Assembly: GCA_963734275.1 (NCBI GenBank)
Contig: CAVTGO010000013.1
Coordinates: 434,001 to 498,000, forward strand
DNA length: 64,000 bases
Direction: 5' to 3'
From: CAVTGO01 sp963734275
GTDB taxonomy: Bacteria; Actinomycetota; UBA4738; HRBIN12
The notes under the pieces: generated by a model
What the model saw: only the letters and a program-made list of their open reading frames with translations
Databases searched by the model: none
Told to the model about the DNA's origin: nothing
Program-made: the position numbers and the translations under genes
Part shown: positions 53,809 to 62,168 of the stretch, piece after piece
How the letters are laid out: every line of letters begins with the position of its first letter
Numbering within the stretch: position 1 is the stretch's first letter

Positions 53809-54251
53809 GCGGCGGGGAGGAGCTCGCGCCGGTCCTGCCGAGCGATGCCGAGCTCCGCTCGATCCTCGGCGAGGCGCGGACGGTCGCGGTCGTGGGTCTT
53901 TCGTCGAAGCCGCACCGCCACTCGTACGAGGTGGCCGACTACCTGCAGTCGAAGGGGTACCGGATCGTGCCGGTGAACCCGAAGGAGACCGAGGTCCTGG
54001 GTGAGCGAGCGTACGCGTCGCTCGACGAGGTGCCGGCCGAGATCGACGTCGACGTCGTGGACGTGTTCCGGCGGGCCGAGGAGACGCCGCCGATCGCCGA
54101 GCAGGCCGTGCGGCGCGGCGCGAAGGTCCTGTGGCTCCAGGACGGGATCGTGAACGAGGAGGCACGGAGGATCGCGGAGGGGGGCGGCCTCACCGTGATC
54201 ATGGGGGTGTGCATGCAGCGCACCGATCGGCGACTGAGAGGGGAGTCCTGA
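53805..54251 (+). CDS. CoA-binding domain protein
   Basis: 148 residues. Single CoA_binding Rossmann domain: VAVVGLSSKPHRHSYEVADYLQSKGYRIVPVNPKETEVLG, then WLQDGIVNEEARRIAEGGGLTVIMGVCM. Ligand is probably CoA or another nucleotide; role unknown. GTG start overlaps the Nudix stop and its stop overlaps the next ATG (TGATG). Confidence 0.9.
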   Translation: MSGGEELAPVLPSDAELRSILGEARTVAVVGLSSKPHRHSYEVADYLQSKGYRIVPVNPKETEVLGERAYASLDEVPAEIDVDVVDVFRRAEETPPIAEQAVRRGAKVLWLQDGIVNEEARRIAEGGGLTVIMGVCMQRTDRRLRGES

Positions 54252-54415
54252 TGCAGGCGTGGGAGTACTTCGTGGCGCCGCTGCTCGAACACAACCCGGG
54301 CGAGATCTTGAACACCTTCGGCGAGGACGGGTGGGAGCTCGTGAGCGTCAACCAGATCGTGAACCCGATGGGCGGGCAGTCGCTCGTGGCCTACCTCAAG
54401 CGCCCGAAGGCCTAG
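54251..54415 (+). CDS. Small DUF4177-like protein
   Basis: 54 residues. WEYFVAPLLEHNPGEILNTFGEDGWELVSV is the DUF4177 pattern (WEY...GEDGWELV). Third gene of the Nudix/CoA-binding unit, with one-base overlap (TGATG). Its stop shares CTAG with the convergent small membrane gene. Function unknown. Confidence 0.8.
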   Translation: MQAWEYFVAPLLEHNPGEILNTFGEDGWELVSVNQIVNPMGGQSLVAYLKRPKA

Positions 54416-54579
54416 CGTCGGAGCAGCCGGCTCCGCATCAGGATCAGGCCGCCGATCAGGAGCGCCAGGATCACGATGCCCGCGCCGCCCGGGAAGCCTC
54501 CCGCGTCCGCGACGGGCGAGGGCGAACCGGAGGGCGAGACCGTCTGCTGGAGGATCGCCTCGATGATCTGAGTCGGCAC
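54412..54579 (-). CDS. Small membrane protein, 55 residues
   Basis: Thr/Ser/Pro-rich N-terminus, then one membrane helix (GAGIVILALLIGGLILM) and a basic end (RSRLLRR), like a cell-wall anchor tail but without an LPXTG motif. TACACT (54591-54586, minus strand) lies 6 bases before the GTG at 54579, which is good support for the gene. Confidence 0.65.
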   Translation of the reverse strand: MPTQIIEAILQQTVSPSGSPSPVADAGGFPGGAGIVILALLIGGLILMRSRLLRR

Positions 54580-54585
54580 GGCCCG

Positions 54586-54595
54586 AGTGTAGGGT
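54586..54595. promoter_or_regulatory. Overlapping divergent -10 elements
   Basis: TACACT (54591-54586, minus strand) serves the small membrane protein gene; TAGGGT (54590-54595, plus strand) serves the VOC gene. They overlap by two bases, and both lie 6-7 bases before a GTG, so the two leaderless promoters must compete for polymerase. Confidence 0.65.
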
Positions 54596-54602
54596 TCGGG
54601 GC

Positions 54603-55226
54603 GTGCTCCGGCTCGACCACCTCGGATACGCGGTCCGCGACCTCGACGCGGCCGCTGTGCGCTTCCGCGAGGAGTTCGGTCTGGACTCAGTCGTCGGCGG
54701 GCGTCACGCCGGGTTCGGAACGGCCAACCGGATCGTGCCGCTCGGCGAGCAGTACATCGAGCTCGTCGGCGTGGTCGACAAGATCGAGGCGGAGGGGTCC
54801 GCGTTCGGGCGGTCCGTGCTCGAACGCACGGCGGAAGCAGACGGCTGGCTCGTGATCGTCGCCGTGACCGACGACGTCGAGGCCGAAGCGGCCCGGCTCG
54901 GCCTCGAGGTGCAGATGGGAGCTCGGACCCGCCCAGACGGGAGCGAGGTGCGCTGGCGCATGACCGGCCTGGACGCTCCCGCACGCGAGCCGTGGATGCC
55001 GTTCTTCATGACCTGGGACATCCCCGACGAGCAACACCCCGGGAGCCAGCGCGCCGGTCACGGCGTGAGGGTCGAAGGCCTGGCCTGGGTCGAGGTCGGC
55101 GGCGACGAGGAGAAGCTGCGCACCTGGCTCGGGGGGCAGGAGCTGCCGATCCGGGTGGTCGATGGGTCCCCGGGCATCGTTCGCGCGGCGGTCGCGACCG
55201 CCGGCGGCGAGCTCGTTATCGATTGA
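54603..55226 (+). CDS. VOC superfamily (glyoxalase-like) protein
   Basis: 207 residues. Starts LRLDHLGYAVRDLDAAAVRFREEFGL, the first beta-alpha unit of the VOC fold with a metal His; QYIELVGVV gives a metal Glu. WMPFFMTWD and the C-terminal part are typical of the glyoxalase-like domain (PF13468). Substrate unknown. GTG start is leaderless. Confidence 0.82.
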   Translation: MLRLDHLGYAVRDLDAAAVRFREEFGLDSVVGGRHAGFGTANRIVPLGEQYIELVGVVDKIEAEGSAFGRSVLERTAEADGWLVIVAVTDDVEAEAARLGLEVQMGARTRPDGSEVRWRMTGLDAPAREPWMPFFMTWDIPDEQHPGSQRAGHGVRVEGLAWVEVGGDEEKLRTWLGGQELPIRVVDGSPGIVRAAVATAGGELVID

Positions 55227-55309
55227 CGAATCGTCGTCGGGGCATCGCGGCGATCAGGAAACGCATGCAACAGACGCCCGAGCGCGAATGGAACGAACCA
55301 CGGGTCCGC

Positions 55310-56251
55310 TTATCCGATCGTGACGATCTCGTACTGGTCGTAGGCGGTTTCGTGACCCTCGCCGCCCTCCCGATCTGACAGGAAGCAGCTGAAGAGGTAG
55401 GTGCGGCCCGATCTCAAGACCCCTGCGCCGAACTCGAGCCTGGTACCCAGCCCTGCGCTGAAGATGCCGCTGGTGAAGCCGAGGTCTTCGGTCCTGGGGA
55501 CGCCGTCGGGGAGCGGACCGGGCTCGAGTCGCGCCAAGTACGCCCGTTCCGCCTCCGCTCCGTCGACACCCGCCGGGAACCGTTCGACGAAGGCGACATG
55601 GATCTGGTTTGGTCCGGCGTTGATGAAGTTCACGCTTCGGTCACCCGCCTGGATGTCGACCTCGAAGTCGTAGTCGGTCGCGATGATGGTTCCATCGGCC
55701 TCGGGGAGTTGTGGGACGGCGTCTCCGCCGGAGACCGTCACGGCCCTGATCATCCCCAGTTGGTAATGGCGCGCTTGCTCGTCGCCCTTCGCCGCATCGG
55801 TGGCCGCGCAGAACAACGCGTACCTCCCCGGTGTGAGGGTGAACGTGGCTTCCGCCGTCTTGCCTGCCCCGATGCTCACGAACGAGGGCACCGCGACCTG
55901 GTCGAGATAGACGGGGAGCGGCTTTCCCTCGAGTCCATTGCCGCCCCCGAGGTCCTCAACCAACCGGTCGAGCGGCGTGTCGCCGATCCCAGCCAGGGCG
56001 ACCTCGTGTTTGACCGTGCCCTGGTTCTCGAAGGTCAGGTCGATCACGCCGCCCTCGAGCTCCACGGGGGCCTCGGGGTAGGCGTAGTCGACGGCGACGA
56101 TCCGGACCTCTTGAGGCTCATCCCGCGGCTCGCCATCGTTCCCGGTGGCCGCGGGGGAGCCAGGCTCCAGACTGCTGCAGGCGCCGGTCAGGAGCACGCA
56201 CGTCGCGCCCACCGCAACGACCATCCGGAACCGAACCTGCCACGACCTCAT
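55310..56251 (-). CDS. Lipoprotein with two cupredoxin-like domains
   Basis: 313 residues. Lipobox VLLTGAC. The first domain has His in TVKHEVAL, Cys in ALFCAA and a His/Met pair (RHYQLGM) that could bind copper; the second keeps His (IHVAFVE) and Cys (LFSCFLS) but lacks the Met. Role outside the membrane unknown. GGAGG ribosome site; lies downstream of the propeller lipoprotein and ECF genes on the same strand. Confidence 0.72.
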   Translation of the reverse strand: MRSWQVRFRMVVAVGATCVLLTGACSSLEPGSPAATGNDGEPRDEPQEVRIVAVDYAYPEAPVELEGGVIDLTFENQGTVKHEVALAGIGDTPLDRLVEDLGGGNGLEGKPLPVYLDQVAVPSFVSIGAGKTAEATFTLTPGRYALFCAATDAAKGDEQARHYQLGMIRAVTVSGGDAVPQLPEADGTIIATDYDFEVDIQAGDRSVNFINAGPNQIHVAFVERFPAGVDGAEAERAYLARLEPGPLPDGVPRTEDLGFTSGIFSAGLGTRLEFGAGVLRSGRTYLFSCFLSDREGGEGHETAYDQYEIVTIG

Positions 56252-56367
56252 CCCTGACCTCCGGGCTCGCGACGAACAGATGAGCGCGACACCTTCGGGT
56301 AAATGAGTTCCGCCCGACCGATCGGCTGCCACGCGATGAGCCGCATGTCCCATGCCGGCCCTCTCCA

Positions 56368-58341
56368 TCAGATGCGTCCTTCTGCGATCACGGCGCCGTC
56401 GGTGTCGAGCGCGACGATCCGAGCCCCGCTGCACGCACACCGGACGACGAAGAGCCGGAAGGGGTCTCCGAACTCCGCAGGCAATCGGTAGACGTTCGGC
56501 TTGACGGTCCGCCAGCCCGGATCCACGGCGTTAGCGTCTTTGAGCTGGACCCGGATCGCGGCCACCGGGTCGCGGAAGACACCCCAGGCGGAGATGAACT
56601 CCCCGAACCCCGTGACGTGGGTCTGGTCGACGATCTCGAACGACGACCACCTCGATATCCACCGCGGCACTGGGTCGCGTGCGGGTCCGCAGGCGTGTAC
56701 CTCTCCCGGCCGGCCGACGCAGAGACGACCGGTACGCTCGTCGAGGAAGACGTCGATCCGCCACCGATGGAGGCTCGCCACCGTCGCCACGGTCGTGAAC
56801 GGTTCGATGGCCCACCGGGGGCGTTCGACCGGGAGTGTGATCCGGTTCCCTTCGATGTCCCGTCCACGCACCGCGATCTCGGGGAGGTACGGCCGCTTCC
56901 AGCCGCTGAGCCCGGAAACGTAGTAGCAGCAACCCGGCTCGCCTCCAGGCGCCGTGAACGTGGACGCGGGCCGGTACCCCCCAGGGGAGACGTGGATGCG
57001 CGGATCCACCCTCGGAACGAAGCCGAAGAGGAACGCGAGCGGTGGCGCGGGAGGCCGAGGGACGCGTACGAACACCTGCTTGGGACGTCCCTCGAGCATG
57101 TCGTCGGGGCCGCCGGAGATGCATCGGACCTCGCTCCCTTGGTCGTCGGTGAACGCGATGCAACCGCCGAGGAGCGATGTGCTGAGCTGCCAGCGCCACC
57201 CGCCTCTTTGGCCCGTCCCGACGACGAACGGGGCCCTCGGAGGCGACGGGAAGCCTCGCTCGAACCCGTGCACGATCAAGCTGTCCCGGTCGAGCCAAAT
57301 GGGCAGCTCGCCAAGGCCGATCGTGGTGGCGGCACCGGACCCGACATCGACGACGCGGATCGACGATCCCTTCCCTTCGTACGCGATCCGGCTCCCGTCC
57401 GGTGACCAGACCGGCCTCGTTGGCTCCCAGTCCCCGACGAAGGTGGGTGGCCAACTCTCCTTCGACGTTCCTCGCGGCCCGTCGACCCGCTGCTCGCGAT
57501 CTTCGGTGGTCCCATCGGCTCTGACGTCCGCGATCGCGATTCCCGGCACGAAGGCCCACGCGGCCCCGCCGAGCCAGCCGAAGGCTTCCCCGGGGTCGCG
57601 GTATGCCAGCGCTCGGCCATCCGGCGAATACGCACCGAGGGCGGCGTCCCGGCGGACGATCCTGGCCCGACCTCCCGAGGAAGGCACCGCCCACAGGTCG
57701 ATGTGGTAGCCGAGTCGGCGCGTGAACAGGATCGTCTCGCCGTCCGGAGCGAAACTCGGGAACCCGACCTCCCCACGACCGCGGAAGACCGTCGTCGTTC
57801 CCCCAGATGCGAGGTCGAGCACGGTGATCGTCTCGTCTCCGTCCACTTCAACGAGGCTGTCGGAACCCTCGTACACGATCCGTGTCCCGTCGGGGGACCA
57901 GCTCGGAGTGATGGCGCGCACCGGGTCGCGGGTCGCGAGTCGCACGTCGGTGCCGTCGATGTTCGCGACGTACAGCCGGTCGATCAGACGGCCCGTTGTG
58001 CTCACGGTGTCTTCGGCGTCCCCTTCGAACGCGATCCGGGTTCCATCCGGGGAGATCGCGAAGTGGGCTGTCGCGGACCCGACCGCCGAACGGATACCCT
58101 CCGGGAGCACCGTTGTCCGATCGCTCCCCAGATCGACGATCGAGTCGGCCGCGGCGATCGGCTCCAAGGTCGGCGATCCCGAGGGCTCGGAGGTTCGGTC
58201 GTCCCCGGTTGAGGGATCGGACTGTGCCTGTGGGGGTGGTTCGCTGCGATCGGGCGCGACGGCGCTCCCTGGATCGCAGGCGGTGACAAGCAGCACGCAC
58301 ATGACGGTCGCGCCGATCGACAGGTTCAGCCTGCTTCCCAT
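56368..58341 (-). CDS. TolB-like beta-propeller lipoprotein
   Basis: 657 residues. Lipobox LLVTAC. Repeated ISPDGTRIAFEG, WSPDGTRIVYEG, FAPDGETILFTR, WSPDGSRIAYEG motifs mark WD40-like PD40/TolB propeller blades (residues about 85-330). The C-terminal 300 residues are not recognised; they have several cysteines (EPGCCYYV, VRCACSGA). Located between the cupredoxin lipoprotein and the anti-sigma gene. Confidence 0.78.
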   Translation of the reverse strand: MGSRLNLSIGATVMCVLLVTACDPGSAVAPDRSEPPPQAQSDPSTGDDRTSEPSGSPTLEPIAAADSIVDLGSDRTTVLPEGIRSAVGSATAHFAISPDGTRIAFEGDAEDTVSTTGRLIDRLYVANIDGTDVRLATRDPVRAITPSWSPDGTRIVYEGSDSLVEVDGDETITVLDLASGGTTTVFRGRGEVGFPSFAPDGETILFTRRLGYHIDLWAVPSSGGRARIVRRDAALGAYSPDGRALAYRDPGEAFGWLGGAAWAFVPGIAIADVRADGTTEDREQRVDGPRGTSKESWPPTFVGDWEPTRPVWSPDGSRIAYEGKGSSIRVVDVGSGAATTIGLGELPIWLDRDSLIVHGFERGFPSPPRAPFVVGTGQRGGWRWQLSTSLLGGCIAFTDDQGSEVRCISGGPDDMLEGRPKQVFVRVPRPPAPPLAFLFGFVPRVDPRIHVSPGGYRPASTFTAPGGEPGCCYYVSGLSGWKRPYLPEIAVRGRDIEGNRITLPVERPRWAIEPFTTVATVASLHRWRIDVFLDERTGRLCVGRPGEVHACGPARDPVPRWISRWSSFEIVDQTHVTGFGEFISAWGVFRDPVAAIRVQLKDANAVDPGWRTVKPNVYRLPAEFGDPFRLFVVRCACSGARIVALDTDGAVIAEGRI

Positions 58342-58427
58342 GTTCGTACCCCGTACCCTTCGGCATCCATGGGAGGAAGACGCACGACCGCAGGCCACCA
58401 CTACGGAAGGGTGCCGGCGTCGCTGTG

Positions 58428-59582
58428 TCAGCAGCTGGACGAGGAGCCGGGCAGATTCGGCTCGAAGTAGACGGCTGCTCCCGGTTCGGTGTCGATCGCG
58501 AGGACCGCGATGATGTCCGCGCTGCTCATCTCGGGGGAGCGCGAGATGCCGACGGCCTCGAAGCCGTCGACGATCGCCCGTGCCTCGGCGAGCGTCACCA
58601 CGCCGCACCTGCCGCGCGTGAGGAGTTCGTCCGCGGGCGTGGGTAGATCTTGCGGTTCCAGTGCCCTGACCACCTCGACAGATGGAGCGTCGCGAAGCAA
58701 GGCGTTCACGCTCCCGCGCTTGAACCAGAACGAGTAGGAGGACGGCACGAACGCCGTGATCTGTTCGTCGGCCCACGCCGAGTCGGGAAGCCACGCTTCC
58801 AGGTCCAGGAAGATCTCTTGCATGTGCTCGAGGCTCGCCAGTTCGTTGGGTGTCGGGGGGTTGAGATCGACGACCTGATAGTCCGCCCGCACATTCACCA
58901 TGCGGTCGCCGTCCAGAACATCGATGGACAGCCAGTCGAGCAGGTCGGTGCTGTTCGGGGTGACGGACTCGAAGCCGCGCTCGAACAGGCCCGTCGCGAG
59001 GAGCTCGGAACGCAAGAACTCGACCCCTTCCGGGGTTAGTCGCTGCTGGACCCACCCTGTGCTTAGGGCGGCCGAGGCTTCCGGGATGCTGGAAGGCACG
59101 CAGCCGACATAGGCCTGGACGTCCGCGTCGGCACCGAGCGTATCGAGCACATCGCCGCACCTGGACCAGATCACCCGCCCGTCCGCATACACGTTGATCG
59201 CGATGCGCTCCCATCGGTCGGCTTCGGGGAGCGAGACCTCCGTCACATCTTCGGCGGAGAAGCGGATGACGACCTCGCCGGTCACGGGCGTGCTCGGATC
59301 GACGCCTGCGGGTGGGAAGGTAACCGGCACGAGTGGAGAGGCGGTCGGGGTCGGCGTCGGCTCGATCGCCGGACGTCGGGGATCTGCCCGCAGCAGGGCA
59401 CCGACGCCAGTCATCGCCCCGAGCGCGAGGGCGAGAGCGACGAGGCCGGCACCGACGGTGTTCAGCACCTGGCGACGTCGGGCCCGGACGGAGACCGGGC
59501 GCGCCTCGGACGGGTCCGGCACGGGCACCTCGGCCTCGTGGTGACGGAGCGCCTTGCGGACGAGCTGTTCAACGTCGCTCAT
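58428..59582 (-). CDS. Anti-sigma-type membrane protein
   Basis: 384 residues. A short cytoplasmic part (1-38), one membrane helix (about 42-65, GAGLVALALALGAMTGVGALL), a Pro/Thr linker and a large outer domain with scattered cysteines. It overlaps the ECF sigma gene stop as ATGA, the usual layout of a sigma/anti-sigma pair. I do not see a classic zinc anti-sigma HxxxCxxC motif, so the assignment is by context. Confidence 0.7.
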   Translation of the reverse strand: MSDVEQLVRKALRHHEAEVPVPDPSEARPVSVRARRRQVLNTVGAGLVALALALGAMTGVGALLRADPRRPAIEPTPTPTASPLVPVTFPPAGVDPSTPVTGEVVIRFSAEDVTEVSLPEADRWERIAINVYADGRVIWSRCGDVLDTLGADADVQAYVGCVPSSIPEASAALSTGWVQQRLTPEGVEFLRSELLATGLFERGFESVTPNSTDLLDWLSIDVLDGDRMVNVRADYQVVDLNPPTPNELASLEHMQEIFLDLEAWLPDSAWADEQITAFVPSSYSFWFKRGSVNALLRDAPSVEVVRALEPQDLPTPADELLTRGRCGVVTLAEARAIVDGFEAVGISRSPEMSSADIIAVLAIDTEPGAAVYFEPNLPGSSSSC

Positions 59583-60133
59583 CGATCGTCCTTCCCGAAG
59601 CGTTCGCGCAGCGTCGCCGTCGCCCGAGCGACGAGCTGATTCAGCGCTCCCACCGAGCAGCCCAGGATCTCGGCCGACTCCCGCTCGCTCAGGTCCTCAT
59701 AGAAGCGAAGGACGATCGCCGCCCTCTGGCGGGCGGGGAGCTCCAGGATCGCGCGCCAGACCGCATCGCGTTCGGTAGGGTCGGGTTGCTCGGGGTCCTG
59801 GGCCGGTCTCGAGGCTTCGCGGGCCAGGTACGTGCGTTCGAGCCGCAGCCGGCGCAGGCGAGACGTATGCAGGTTGAAGATCGTCCGCCGCAGGTACGTG
59901 TCGAAGACGTCGGGCTTGCGGAGGTGGGCGAACCGCCCGGCCACCCGCACGAACGCGTCCTGGACCAGGTCCCGAGCCTGTTCACGGTCGCCGCAGAGGT
60001 AGTAGGCGAAGCGGAGGGCGGCAGGCGCGTGGGCGACGTAGAGCGCCTCCAAGCTTCCGGAGGCAGCGGCATCGGCGGTCCTCGCGGTGCTCCGCATCAT
60101 CCACGTCCAAGACGCGTGGTGCGGCTGCGACAC
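59579..60133 (-). CDS. ECF sigma factor (SigE-like)
   Basis: 184 residues. Region 2: LEALYVAHAPAALRFAYYLCGDREQARDLVQDAFVRVAGRF; region 4: LPARQRAAIVLRFYEDLSERESAEILGCSVGALNQLVARATATLRERF. It likely drives the three genes downstream on this strand. GTG at 60133 has a GGGAGG site 4 bases before; ATG codons 11-12 residues later are alternatives. Confidence 0.9.
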   Translation of the reverse strand: MSQPHHASWTWMMRSTARTADAAASGSLEALYVAHAPAALRFAYYLCGDREQARDLVQDAFVRVAGRFAHLRKPDVFDTYLRRTIFNLHTSRLRRLRLERTYLAREASRPAQDPEQPDPTERDAVWRAILELPARQRAAIVLRFYEDLSERESAEILGCSVGALNQLVARATATLRERFGKDDR

Positions 60134-60169
60134 TACGCCTCCCAGGACGCGCGATGGAACGAGTGGGCG

Positions 60170-61318
60170 TTACCGGAGCGCCTGCGCCAGGTCCGCGAGC
60201 AGGTCGTCGGGGTGCTCGATGCCCACCGAGAGCCGGATCAGCGTCTCGGGGACCTCGAGCGGGGAGTCCGCGACGCTCGCATGGGTCATAGGCGCGGGGA
60301 CCTCGATCAGCGACTCGACGCCGCCGAGGGACTCCGCGAGGAAGAACAGCCGGGTCGACTCGGCCACGCGGATCGCCTCGTCGCGGCTGGCGACTTCGAA
60401 CGACACCATCCCGCCGAAGTCCTTCATCTGTCGTCCGGCGATCTCGTGGCCCGGGTGGTCCGGGAGGCCCGGGTAGTGGACCCGGGTCACCTTCGGGTGC
60501 CCGTCGAGGAACGCAGCGATGGCGCGAGCGCCGCGGCAGTGCGCGTCCATCCGTACCGCGAGCGTCTTGACCCCGCGCAGGGCGAGGTAGCAGTCCATCG
60601 GGCCGGGCACGGCACCGGCCGCGTTCTGCAGGAACGTCAGCCGCTCGATCAGCTCGTCGTCCGAGGTGACGATCGCGCCACCGATCAGGTCCGAGTGCCC
60701 GCCCAGGTACTTCGTGAGCGAGTGCACGACGACGTCGGCCCCGAGCTCGAGCGGCCGCTGCAGGTACGGCGTGGCGAACGTGTTGTCCACCACGCAGCGG
60801 GCGCCGGCCGCGTGCGCGATCTCTGCGGCGGCCGCGATGTCGACGATCTTGAGGAACGGGTTCGTCGGCGTCTCAACCCACACCATGCGGGTGTGCTCGC
60901 CGACCGCCGCGCGGAACGCGTCGAGGTCGCCCATGTCCACTGTGGAGAACGCCAGCCCCCAGCCCTCCATCACGCGGGCCAGGAGGCGGTACGTGCCGCC
61001 GTAGGCGTCGTCGGAGAGCACCACGTGGTCGCCCGGCCGCAGCGTCAGCAACAGCGTCGTCGTGGCGCCGAGCCCGCTCGCGAAGGAGAGGGCGCGCGTC
61101 CCGTTCTCGAGTGCGGCCAGGACCAGCTGCAACGCCTCGCGCGTCGGGTTGCCGCTGCGGGCGTAGTCGTACGCCTTCGGCTTACCGACCGCGGGCTGTG
61201 CGTAGGTCGAGGTCTGGTAGATCGGCACGTTGACCGAGCCGAACTCGGCCTCGGGATCCTGGCCGACGTGGATCGCGCGCGTCTCGAACCGCATCGCGCG
61301 GGCCTCGTCGTCGCTCAT
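60170..61318 (-). CDS. Cystathionine gamma-lyase/synthase family enzyme
   Basis: 382 residues, PLP-dependent. YDYARSGNPTREALQ, FASGLGATTTLLL, VWVETPTNPFLKIVDI, VVHSLTKYLGGHSD (PLP Lys) and SLGGVESLIEVPAPMTH. Next to cbs, so probably gamma-lyase: cystathionine to cysteine (reverse transsulfuration). Start at 61318 overlaps the DUF429 stop as ATGA. Confidence 0.93.
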   Translation of the reverse strand: MSDDEARAMRFETRAIHVGQDPEAEFGSVNVPIYQTSTYAQPAVGKPKAYDYARSGNPTREALQLVLAALENGTRALSFASGLGATTTLLLTLRPGDHVVLSDDAYGGTYRLLARVMEGWGLAFSTVDMGDLDAFRAAVGEHTRMVWVETPTNPFLKIVDIAAAAEIAHAAGARCVVDNTFATPYLQRPLELGADVVVHSLTKYLGGHSDLIGGAIVTSDDELIERLTFLQNAAGAVPGPMDCYLALRGVKTLAVRMDAHCRGARAIAAFLDGHPKVTRVHYPGLPDHPGHEIAGRQMKDFGGMVSFEVASRDEAIRVAESTRLFFLAESLGGVESLIEVPAPMTHASVADSPLEVPETLIRLSVGIEHPDDLLADLAQALR

Positions 61319-62163
61319 CGCATCTCGGGCGGCAGCGTCCATCCTCGTCTCCTCAGCTCGTCGACCGACTCCTGGCCGGTCCGGGCCAGCTTCCACAGCG
61401 CGGACTTGCGTTTCGCGTCGTGTCCCGGCGCGAACTCGCTCGCCGTGAGTGCCGTGCACGACGGGTCCCCGCATCCGCAGGCCCCGAGGCCGGGGAGCGG
61501 CCGCTGGCCGTCGTCCCGCGGCGGGGCGACCCCCCGACGGTACGGGCGCGCGGGCAACGTCGCCGCGGGGACGACGATCTGTCCCTCCCTCGGATCGCCG
61601 GGCGCGCTGAACCGACGCTCGAGGGCGAACAGGCCCGTGAGCGCCGCGAGCGCTGCGTCCACCTGGTCCGCCGAACGAAGGCCCCCGGCGTCCACGCCCT
61701 TCGAGCTCAGGACGTCGCGGCGCCACGCGTGCGTCGGGATCCCCGCCGGCGGCAGGCAACCGGCGAGGACCACCGCCGAGGCGTGCGGGAACACCTCGAA
61801 CGCGTGGCCCTTGGCGGAACCACTCCGGTATCGGGGGTGGGTGGCCTCGACGGCGGCGAAGACCGCGAAGCCTACGGTCATCCACTCGTAGAACGGGTGC
61901 TCGGCCATCCGAGCGTCCGACGGCGTGTTGAAGCACTGGATGCCGAACCATCGGAGCTCGCGCTCGGTGAGGCGAGAGCGCCCCGACGCGGCCCATCCGG
62001 GGGGCGAGTCGATCGCGACGGTGTCGGGGCGGAGGTCGGCGACCAGTCCGGCGACCTCGGCCAGCGGGACGCGCCTGGCCGTGTCCACGACCGTCCGGCT
62101 CCCGTCCAGCACGACGAGATCCAGGCCCTTTCGGACGCCGACGTCGATGCCGAGGGACCGCAC
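61315..62163 (-). CDS. DUF429 (RNase H-fold) protein with Cys-rich tail
   Basis: 282 residues. LGIDVGVRKGLDLVVLDG and DTVAIDSPPGW fit DUF429, a predicted nuclease-like fold. The last 60 residues contain CGCGDPSCTAL and EFAPGHDAKRKSALW, a separate small zinc-like domain. It lies inside the cbs-cgl operon with a 5-base gap before and an ATGA overlap after; its role in sulfur metabolism is unknown. Confidence 0.75.
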   Translation of the reverse strand: MRSLGIDVGVRKGLDLVVLDGSRTVVDTARRVPLAEVAGLVADLRPDTVAIDSPPGWAASGRSRLTERELRWFGIQCFNTPSDARMAEHPFYEWMTVGFAVFAAVEATHPRYRSGSAKGHAFEVFPHASAVVLAGCLPPAGIPTHAWRRDVLSSKGVDAGGLRSADQVDAALAALTGLFALERRFSAPGDPREGQIVVPAATLPARPYRRGVAPPRDDGQRPLPGLGACGCGDPSCTALTASEFAPGHDAKRKSALWKLARTGQESVDELRRRGWTLPPEMR

Positions 62164-62168
62164 GCTCG

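Noticed and set aside
55300..58400. Possible horizontally acquired stretch
   Set aside because: Base composition seems slightly less GC-rich, but I could not measure it and there are no mobile-element marks.
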